In this document: positions 56,201 through 64,000 of the stretch, piece after piece
Layout: every line of letters starts with the position of its first letter
Position numbering within the stretch: position 1 is the first letter of the stretch
Source of the DNA: Ciona savignyi
Lineage: Eukaryota > Chordata > Ascidiacea > Phlebobranchia > Cionidae
Assembly: GCA_000149265.1 (NCBI GenBank)
Contig: CH003412.1
Location: 3,787,452-3,851,451 of the forward strand
DNA length: 64,000 nucleotides
Direction: 5' to 3'
Notes under the pieces: model-generated
Seen by the model: only the letters and a program-made list of their open reading frames with translations
What the model was told of the DNA's origin: nothing
Database searches by the model: none
Translations under genes and position numbers: made by a program

Positions 56201-57922
56201 AAGTGTAAAAAGGGCATACAAAAGCAAACAGACACAAATACTATATCCAATATTCTTCAAAGCAGGGCACACCGAACTAGCTAGTCTCGCCGCCTTTTTC
56301 TTTATCGTGCGCTCAGCAGGCCCAGCTGGATTCATGCTTTGGTGAACACGAAGCATAAATGCCTGCTGCGAAAACGTCACCAACGCTCTCCTTTTTTTCT
56401 CAACGGCACGAAATTCACAGAGAATGTAAAGAAAGACTTGCTTGACAAAAAGAGCTTCTCCGCAAGTTAACGCGACTCCTATTGGCTGAGTTAGTCACTT
56501 GTAAATTCGTGTAAAATGGATAGAAATAAGAGGCGAAGCCTTGAAAAAGAAAGGCTATCACTCCTCGCATTTTTAATATTTCTCCACGAAAATTACAGAG
56601 AATAAAATATAGGGTTTCCTTGATCGAATGAGCCATAGCTGAGGTCTCTACCATTACGCATTGCGGAGAAATCGTTTTTTAGATTTGCACCCATTTATGT
56701 ACAGGCGGGATACCATGTTTTCCCACCAACTCGCGATATATGGCGAGTTGGGACGGAAAGAGTTAAAATTGCAATCGGGTAATGGAATAATCATTTTTAT
56801 TCATGGTCTGTTAAGCAAAGCAAATGTCTGTTAAGCAGACAGTCATTATAAATGGGCACATTAGGGTATTGTGAGGTCACAAATAATTAAGGTACCGGTA
56901 CCGCAGCTAATACATTGAGATGCATATAAAATCATATGAAAATTAGTGTCTCAACTTTAATGTCTATTGACTATCTTAACTAAGAACACATTCAACAACC
57001 TAAAGTAATGTTTTGATCAAGCGATCTTAATGTATAGCCGCAAACTGTTTGTGAATCATTTGTCACCTTGGAAGGTAATTAAAAAACCTTGTAATTTTTA
57101 TGATATAAAACAGTTTCTTTGCTTTAATGTGTACTTAATAAAAATCAACAAACCTTCATCATTCGGTCTGCAACCCATTGCTGGACACCAGAGTAATCTG
57201 TGTTTATTTTAATTAAGCCAAGTTTGCCTCTTCGCTTAATCAACTGGTCCGGCTTCACTATCAGTTTCTGTGGTATTAAGGTGATTAAGTATGGTGCTTT
57301 AAGTGGTATTAATTAAAATGGTGTGCATAGTACATATAATATTATGCCATATACAAAATTAATAAGGATGTAGACAGATACTTTATTCTTAATCCATGTT
57401 GATAACTAATTATATTCAGTACCAGTACAGCTAATCCTAAGAATTGTATCATATATATTAACATATTTTTGTTAGCACCATTAATAAATATCATTATATT
57501 CTACTTTTAATCGAGCTATAAAAATTCTAAATAAAATGGGTAGCCCGGTTGCATTATACAGAAAATACACAATACATTATTTCCCATAAGATAACAGGGA
57601 TGCATTGCAATCACCAAATAGCATGCAATCAGCAAGTACAGTTGCGCCTTTATTTGATATCGCAAAATACCAGCAGGCAATTTTACTTTATCCATAGAAT
57701 TTTATATGTGTATGAAGATCGGTTACATTAGAGTAAAAAGTAAATTTAATCTAAAAAACTCACTTCTGTTTGCAGCCACGGATATTTTACAGCCAATTCA
57801 TCCCAGTTTGTGCTTCGATCTACCGATGCAAACTTCAATTTGTTGCTCAGAATGACATCCTCGCCAATGTTTTTGCAAAGGATAGTTTTTGAAGTAAATT
57901 CACTGATCGCTTTCGCCGACAT
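41256..57922 (-). CDS. ACLY: ATP-citrate lyase (27 exons)
   Basis: Cytosolic enzyme converting citrate, CoA and ATP to acetyl-CoA, oxaloacetate, ADP and phosphate. Exons, 5' to 3': 57922-57764, 57267-57154, 55602-55531, 54810-54697, 54261-54185, 53579-53500, 53041-52989, 52288-52092, 51720-51522, 51116-50999, 50689-50532, 49738-49600, 49301-49184, 48782-48586, 48199-48123, 47292-47096, 46742-46661, 45982-45901, 45397-45241, 44721-44628, 44136-43982, 43673-43600, 43537-43461, 43025-42882, 42627-42514, 42058-41916, 41367-41256. They join to 3,303 nt, 1,100 residues (human 1,101). Seen: ATP-grasp part with EINPL and [10 protein letters not shown]; CoA-ligase part with [10 protein letters not shown]; a linker with RTSSF near 456-459, like the human Akt site; phosphohistidine His759 in [12 protein letters not shown]; citrate-synthase-like end with [12 protein letters not shown] and [11 protein letters not shown]-terminus [12 protein letters not shown]. 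All phases agree. Confidence 0.97.
41620..41815. repeat. Dispersed ~170-bp repeat next to a SINE-head fragment, copy 2
   Basis: Matches 37975-38190 and is likewise preceded by a short SINE-head fragment (CCAGACTAACTGGCCGG). Lies in the last ATP-citrate lyase intron. Confidence 0.65.
44768..45060 (+). mobile_element. tRNA-derived SINE in ACLY intron
   Basis: Head GGTTAGTCTGGTGGTTTAGT with CGCCTTTCA-type anticodon-arm region, body with CTTGGACAAGGCAC, tail ATCCCATCCTATG. Opposite in orientation to the host gene. Confidence 0.78.
47324..47828. repeat. 16-bp minisatellite in ACLY intron
   Basis: About thirty copies of the unit AAAACTTTGATAATTT, with variants GATAATG and AAAGTTTTGATAA interspersed and some 14-15 bp units. 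The array starts just outside the exon at 47096-47292, about 30 bases from its acceptor. Confidence 0.92.
49832..49976. repeat. Tandem direct duplication of ~79 bp
   Basis: The segment from TCATGGGGTT(T/A)ATATCATTG to CTTCTAAAGGCCCAAAAA occurs twice in a row with only a few differences, in an ACLY intron. An incomplete related stretch precedes it near 49770. Confidence 0.75.
53945..54090 (+). repeat. Dispersed repeat with retroelement-like A-rich tail, copy 2
   Basis: Matches 1670-1860 (GCGTTTAGCGGCCACGTCTA ... AAATAAATTAACTAAACTA). Located in an ACLY intron. Confidence 0.5.
55682..56762. mobile_element. piggyBac-like MITE in ACLY intron 2
   Basis: A 1,081-bp segment flanked by TTAA on both sides (55678-55681, 56763-56766). 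Left end CTCTTTCACTCCC, right end in reverse complement CTCTTTCCGTCCC. TTAA target duplication with short imperfect terminal repeats fits the piggyBac superfamily. Two short minus-strand open frames inside do not resemble a transposase, so it is non-autonomous. Confidence 0.7.
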
Positions 57923-58554
57923 ATTTGATAAAATTGGTGTGTTCGCAAAGTATCGGTATAGCTTTTTACTTAAGAAAAAAAAGCTAGCAATAAAAAAAAT
58001 AACTTTTTAGGGGGAACTAGCATTACAAATATATAACATAACAAAGAGTTATGTTAAGTCTTAAAATATGTTATATTATCGCCTTATGTTAAGCCTTGAA
58101 ATATTTTTAAACATCACTTGTACGTTGTGTTTTCGACGAGCATTACGCGAAACCTATTCACATGGACTATTACCTTACAATACCTCCTATGATTACCAAC
58201 CCAAGCTGTCATCTGCTGTTCAAAGTTTAAACGCCTGCTGTAACGTGCATACAACCCAATGTTTACAAATTTAACATTACGCGTCAACTATTCACGCTTG
58301 ATTAAGTCTGCCTATAGAAATGTTACCAACCGAATTAACGTTTATTTGCGTCCTGTGTTAAAGCGGCGAGCGGTTTTGTCCTAAAAATTGGTATCATACA
58401 ACAAATATAGGAAAAAACGTGAAAAAATACCTAGTGAAGAGGTGATAACTGTTTGAAACCTGCCTTGGTAAAAATAAATAACTAATAACCACTTTTACCG
58501 ACAATATTTTTTTTAATATTGTATTCTTTATAAAAAATGGGTCGCACTAAACAG
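57923..58554. other. Upstream region of ACLY
   Basis: No coding exon recognised. On the minus strand a T-rich run ending CTTAAG lies about 46 bases before the ATG and could be a splice acceptor (leader intron or trans-splice site). No clear TATA box. Confidence 0.35.
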
Positions 58555-58850
58555 TTCAGGATATTCATGTTTATATGACGGGAGCTCGTCAAATATACTC
58601 GGCGTTTCCCATATGGTTACCGGAGCAATTGTGTGTTTCACTGTTTCAGTTCAACCCCTACAGGGGTTTACCACAGACTCTCTATACATGGAGTGTCTAT
58701 AGTGTCACGACGTAGGTATGCATAGAGTGACTATGTAGCCTATGTATAGAGTGTCTGTGGTACGACGACGTAGGTAAATTGCCATGCCCAAGGACATAAT
58801 CGACTGGCTTAATGATGATGGTTTCGATCTAACCATCCGAACCGACATAA
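58555..58850 (-). mobile_element. Degenerate SINE with internal hairpin
   Basis: The tail side (CAGGATATTCATGTTTATAT) and the inner CCATGCCCAAGGACATAATC block match the SINE family. The middle has been replaced or expanded by duplicated segments containing a 20-bp inverted repeat (ACCACAGACTCTCTATACAT at about 58670 against its near-perfect complement at about 58741-58760). Confidence 0.55.
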
Positions 58851-59060
58851 AATTGAATTTACGCAAGCTTGAGAACATAATTTACGCATATATTATTCAA
58901 CAAAACAATTGAAAATAAAATACAGTTTCACCAGTTAGTGTATTTCACATTATATCACATGTTACTACAAGTGCATTGCGATTACAAAATGAAAAAAATA
59001 TACACAACAGCCAATAAGTATACTCTAAATCTCTTAATTCTTGAGTATGTTCGGATTTCA

Positions 59061-62000
59061 TTACCCACGGTTGATACCTGCAAAATAAGTCACAATTAGA
59101 CACCAACTAGTGAACGAACATATTATAAAGAGAAAAATTAGCTTACTTGAGGTTCTACAAAAATACCGAACTTCGTAATTTTTACAACGTCCGGAAATCT
59201 GTTGGTAGTTCCGACAGATCAGACCCACTCTGGAGTTCATGGCATAGAACGTGTCTCCGGAGAATTTAGAACTCAGATGAGTGCCAACCACTCTCGCTTG
59301 AATAGCTGTCGGGTTTCTGAGCAATGACACGTTTTAGTATGGCTAAATATTAAAATACGATTATTACGATAGTTGTGATTATATTGTTGTATATTTGTTT
59401 CTAAGGTGGTCTACAGTAGTTCTTTCTCTACGAAAATTATATTCTTTAAACAAAAATACTAGTGAAAATTATGTGTATGGTATATTTTTCTTCATTTTGG
59501 GTGGTGTGATTTTTGTTACTTAAATTGTATTTTGCCATTTTTTTCCATTTACCTACAACTTCTTCGTGTATTATTTGAAGTAAATGACTTCTTCCAGTAC
59601 CAAGAAATTGAATATCAAAAATGTTGGGGATAACAATTCCAAAAAGAATATAGGATATTCAAATTGTTTCCACAATCATCAGATAGGCCCTAATTTCGTG
59701 CCTGTAGGGCAGTCAATAGAAATCATATATATAACAAAAAATATACTTTCCATGTTCCGATTAAAAATTCACATATATTCCAAATCATTGCGACAGCCAA
59801 AAAATACTCACTGGCAAAATCCGGCTAGGTTGCGCACTCGAAACAAATATTCATTATCTCCGCTACCAAACAATGGGTTGTCGACGCTGACCCACCGAGA
59901 CCACCTTCCTGCTGAACTCGGCGTAGTTCTTCGAGTAGTAGTTGTTGTTGTGGTGGTTGGTGTGGTGGTAGTTGGTGGTCTAACTGTAGATCCAGGATCC
60001 GAGAATACCACTGCAAAAATTTCCGTCAGTATAAATGCTGTCAACTATTCATATGTAAGTAAGAAGAAACAGGATATTACCTGATCGGCAGAGATAGCGC
60101 ACTCTATAATCCTGACAACGACGAGTGGTTTGGTCAGAACCAAAACATTGTAATCCGTCAAAAGGGCTGAATTTCTTAAATACGTCACCTGTTTCGCGAG
60201 CTGGCGTCTAAAAAACAACCAGTGTTAACTATTTCCAAATTAGGACAATAACCAGCACACAACTATTATCTTACAACCATCATTCCAAAATTATCAATTT
60301 GTTTGCAACATAGAACGGTCACTTAGTTTTTTCCACGACTGGAGAAGGTTTTGAGATAAACAGGTCGAAAAATATCTGTTGCATGATATAACGCATAGCC
60401 TTCACGGTTTACTTAACGAAGTTACTGCTGCTTACCCCTGTTAAAGTTTGCGCTTGAATTGCAATTGGCTCAACGCAAACGTGGCTTGAATCACGTGTCT
60501 CGTCGTCATCAAAACGTGATCTTCGAGGGGTTGAGTTATCCTCCCAGTCGGTCCATATAACTGCGTTTTACGTCACTTTATTATTTAAGGATGGAATATA
60601 GTGCAAACGTGCATATTTATATTGACATGTATTAGAGTTAAAGCTTGTTGATTTGCAGTAACGAGTGGAGCTCTCTCTACCACTACTGAAATTGTTTAAA
60701 CCCAACGAAATGATGGATTATACTACGTTAAACGGAGCGTCTCCATTATTCACAACAAACTGCAACAGCTCCGATAACTCGACGGTGGGCGCAAGGTAAT
60801 TTGATGATTGTACTTTTGTTAACGCGCCTTAAATTTTCTTATTCACGGAAATGAGCACGCATATCCAATGCCATTCAAAAGCAACAGCTCCATTCAAACT
60901 CCGAAGCCGTTGGGAGCTAAAACGTTGGGGATAAACGTGATTAAATCATTAAGCAGAATTTGCCAAGAGTTATCAGATGGTCGTATATAAAATCTTTAGA
61001 TGGGGATTTCCTAACCAATTAGAGTAAAAATGACAAACTCATCCATTTATAATTGATGTTGAATTACCCTTAAAACGTACATGTCATAAGCTTCAACACA
61101 TAAATAACTTACCCCCATCAGATTCGATTTTCGGGAAATCTGTGCCTCTTATCGAACCAGGAGGACACTTGAACCGGATTTGCTTATTGCCCTGAACCGT
61201 TCGCTCTTCGGTCCCCAGAACTTTAGTACAGACATCGTCAGGTCTTTGAACGAGAAGATCATTCAGTAAAGCTGTGCCAGTAAGTTGATTTCCAAGTTTA
61301 AAAGGAACCACAAACCACTGTGTCAGTTCGGGCGATGTTCCTGCGGACAAGTAACAGAAATTGACTGATAAAGTCACGGTCATTGCAGATTAGTTAACGT
61401 TAACAGCGTCTCATTTTATCATGAAGTACATTTATCACTTGTATAAAGCCGATTTCACGATGTACAAAAATAACAATATTCTTCGCATTTTCTTACAAAA
61501 GAAAAAAATATATTTTCCGGCATGTAGACCAAACAATTAAAACCATAACCCCGCATGTTTATTGTTTATGAGGAATTGCCGCATAATACAAACAAAAATA
61601 CATCTGGCTTTTGTTTTTAGCATCAAAATCATATTTGATTTTATTCAGTAATATTCTTATTCTAATAAGTGTCCCTAAATGTCGAGTTTAGATGCAATAT
61701 TAAGTCCAATTTAAATATTCAGATTTTTTTAAATTTAACAAAACGATTTTGTACGTGAAAGCTGGGTGCCATATAGAAGCCCATTGGGCGCGAGGTGATC
61801 TGACGATTGCCCGTGTGTTAACCCCCTTGGTTTTCCCATTCACGGGGATAAACATGAATATCCTATCCTATCCTTTATCGGAAATTTTCGTATACGTACT
61901 TGTGTTCACTGCGTTTCCCGAGTTTTCCCGCCAAGCTTGTAAATTGAGGTCAGGAAAGCTGCTGCATGCAACACGGCTGTTAGATCGAACGGTTGGTCTG

Positions 62001-64000
62001 AGAAATGGGTTGGGTTGGATCGTCCTCTGGTCGTGGAGGTTTTCGCACATGATTTTGGACAAAGTAAAACTTCGGATGGCAGCAAGTTGAGCTGTTTAAA
62101 ACAATGCTTAAAAACTATTCTAAAAAAATGTTGACCAATTAATATTGCTAAAATTCTAGAAGCAAATAAAAAAACGTATCAAGTTTTTTATTCAAGGTGT
62201 GTTTATTCAAGGTGTGTGTATATTAAGGTGTGTCTAACGAATTCCGCCTATGTGCAATTTAAAATAAGGGCAATACTTTGTACCTGGAGTAAAGACAGTG
62301 AAAGCTCCGCCATTTTCGTGCCAGAAACGATCGCCTCTTTTGAGTGAACGGAACTGGTAGGCAATAATGTGTGCAAAAGTCGGTCCGACACTTCCACCTC
62401 GAACTGGGGTTTCGGATAAGCCACCGATGTACAGATCAACATCATTGACATTGCTATATAAAATAAAATATTTTTTAGCATTTGAAGTGGCCATTAAGGA
62501 AGAAACAAAATATTTGTTGGGTTTCTGTTGCGAGAATGCTATTGCGATCTCTTTTAGAGAAATGTCTTTTGTCTGACTTCAAGTGCGATTGCAAACATAC
62601 CTGTACACCCTTTGAAGTCTCTGTCTCGCAGTGGCTGGTATTTCAGTAAAGTCGCTGAATCTGGTAGCTTTTTTTAGACCAAATAATTCTCTGTACTCGT
62701 TGTAGGATGGCAGACCGTGATCGCGACCCCTCGCAAGGTTTATGGCAAGCAAATCATGACCCCGTCGACCTGAAATAACCGTGTTTGTTTCATATTATTA
62801 AAGTTGAACAGAAATTGATCTACCAAATATGTTAATGAAAGAAACATAATTTACGAATTTAAAACCGAATGTCCCATCATCGGTCCATTAGAACAAGTAA
62901 ACTGGAACAATTCCCGTTTATTGTTTAAAAATATCTCACCCGCCGGTGCGAATAAGAAATCGTGAAGATCATCAACGAATGTGGGGTCAACAGTTTGAGC
63001 TGCGTCGTTGGTGACACCTCTTAGTATTGAATTCGCTCCACCAAAGTTGGTGGTCAAAAGAGGGTTGGAATTGAAGAAACTAAACATATACATTGTGAAC
63101 TTAATATGGGTTTACTACAAGCCAATTGTTAAATCGTTGGCTAACGTTAATGGTATTCATTTTTTACAACAAAATTAAACATTTTGATATTATTTTATTT
63201 TATTTCTTATATATATTTTGTTCGAACATTTTTGAATAAGTGACGAATTTTCCCACAGGAGCACTTACACAGTAAGTTATATAATCATGGGTGTTAGCCA
63301 CAATACCGCGTACTGTTCCCACAATTACCTGTCTCTAAGGCGAATTGGCGAGCCTTGTACCGCCCAGTGTTGGTTCCGTCTGACAACTTGGCTCGGAATC
63401 TGACTATGTCCGAACCTGAACGCAGCTGCAGCAAATGAGTTGATTACTGTTGCATCGAATGAGGCATCGTACCCGCTCGAATACCCCTGTGATGGTTGTG
63501 GATTATTAAAAATGTGAGACCGAAATAACTAGCTTAGTTAGTACGTCGCCTTTTAGCTGAGTAGGTAGGTATAGGATCTGTGAAAAATGTGCGAAATAAC
63601 TTGCTCAGTTAGTGCGTCGCCTTTCAGCTGAGCATGTAGTTATAGGATTGAAATCGGTCGCTAGCTTTTTGACTATGCTCTTGGCAACGCACTTAGTATA
63701 GACCTCGCGTACGCGGATTAAAGATTTTTTATAAAATAGCAATTATACATCTACATAATTCACAACACATTACAATGGCTTCCGCAACTGAACTCTCGGC
63801 GCGAGTAATCAAAGGTATAGACAGGCATAATTCCTTAACGTAATTTTATAACCCGCTAAAATACAAAAGACACATCTATCTATATTTTGTATGGAAAATT
63901 ATCCTGAATTAAACATGGTTCGCTTACTTGTTCCAAAAGCTCAAGTCCATAGCGGTTAACGAACTGAGAACCGAGTATTATCGGCAAGTACTGTTTGTAA
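59061..64000 (-). CDS. Haem peroxidase with C-terminal mucin-type WxxW domains (3' part)
   Basis: 3' part of an animal haem peroxidase gene; the start lies beyond 64000. Exons, 5' to 3': 64000-63928 (partial), 63486-63329, 63079-62940, 62769-62601, 62453-62284, 61340-61113, 60560-60436, 60207-60081, 60010-59812, 59316-59147, 59077-59061; about 525 residues, all phases agreeing, stop at 59061. Peroxidase signatures: YLPIILG, FRFGHS (proximal haem His), NLARGRDHGLPSYNEYRELF, and a GPTFAHIIAYQFRSLKRGDRFW stretch (positions 62453-62284). Then a ~75-residue segment I cannot assign, followed by WTDWEDN...CQDYRVRYLC and, after a Thr-rich linker (exon 60010-59812), WSRWVSVDNP...LICRNYQQ...CKNYEVRYFC. 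Both look like WxxW/CysD modules of gel-forming mucins. The distal haem residues lie upstream. Probably secreted; peroxidases of this superfamily oxidise halides or tyrosines. The substrate is unknown. Confidence 0.88.
60763..60870 (+). mobile_element. SINE 3' fragment, degenerate
   Basis: GACGGTGGGCGCAAGGTAAT and the following GATGATTG...TTAACGCG...ATTCACGG phrases match the SINE 3' body. Located in a peroxidase intron. Confidence 0.55.
61775..61880 (+). mobile_element. SINE 3' end fragment
   Basis: GGGCGCGAGGTGATCTGACG through the tail ATCCTATCCTATCC is nearly identical to the SINE 3' end. The head is missing. In a peroxidase intron, opposite to the gene. Confidence 0.75.
63530..63710 (+). 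mobile_element. Duplicated tRNA-like SINE heads, degenerate
   Basis: Two similar stretches in tandem (about 63530-63585 and 63590-63650) contain TTAGTGCGTCGCCTTTCAGC-type sequence, followed by GAAATCGGTCGCTAGC and CTTGGCAACGCACTTAG, matching the SINE head and inner body with decay. In a peroxidase intron. Confidence 0.5.

Noticed and set aside
56150..56654. Minus-strand open frames inside the TTAA-flanked element as transposase
   Set aside because: Too short, no recognisable piggyBac catalytic motifs, and one is mostly a hydrophobic run.

Overview
This window is animal nuclear DNA: AT-rich, dense with short introns that keep GT-AG borders, and full of short interspersed repeats. The gene set is a sarcomeric myosin heavy chain pair, a short-rod (chordate-type) cytoplasmic intermediate filament protein, DAD1, ATP-citrate lyase and a haem peroxidase. 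Gene compactness and the protein sequences suggest an ascidian tunicate, most likely Ciona; the species is an inference. All exon borders below were placed by hand from splice sites, reading-frame continuity and family alignment.

Layout. 1-2.3 kb: repeats (a MITE, a tRNA-derived SINE, a retroelement-like tail). 2.3-27.5 kb: a large inverted duplication holding two convergent muscle myosin heavy chain genes, A (+, 2763-13317) and B (-, 18311-27097), each with 37 coding exons. The arms run about 2310-16005 and 17405-27520 around a loop of about 1.4 kb. Arm A is longer, mainly because of three insertions: a 1,878-bp tandem-repeat element in intron 24, a block of about 1.2 kb with a hAT-like end, and a 312-bp hAT MITE with a perfect 8-bp target duplication. 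27.5-33.3 kb: a repeat island with two more copies of the tandem-repeat element, a relic of it and a SINE. 33.3-36.5 kb: the intermediate filament gene (-). 37.7-38.6 kb: two SINEs and another repeat. 39.1-40.3 kb: DAD1 (+). 41.3-57.9 kb: ATP-citrate lyase (-, 27 exons), with a 16-bp minisatellite, a SINE and a piggyBac-like MITE in its introns. 59.1-64.0 kb: the 3' part of a haem peroxidase gene (-) whose C-terminus carries two mucin-type WxxW (CysD) domains joined by a Thr-rich linker; its 5' part lies beyond the window.

The genes do not form a pathway. The myosin pair builds thick filaments. The intermediate filament gene is cytoskeletal. DAD1 (oligosaccharyltransferase subunit) and ATP-citrate lyase (cytosolic acetyl-CoA supply) are housekeeping. 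The peroxidase-WxxW protein is probably secreted or extracellular.

The most notable points are the mirror-image myosin pair, whose exons look almost identical while introns diverge; the transposable element whose exact empty site is preserved in the other arm; a cluster of single-base insertions confined to the end of exon 31 and to exon 32 of myosin B; and the unusual peroxidase plus mucin-domain architecture.
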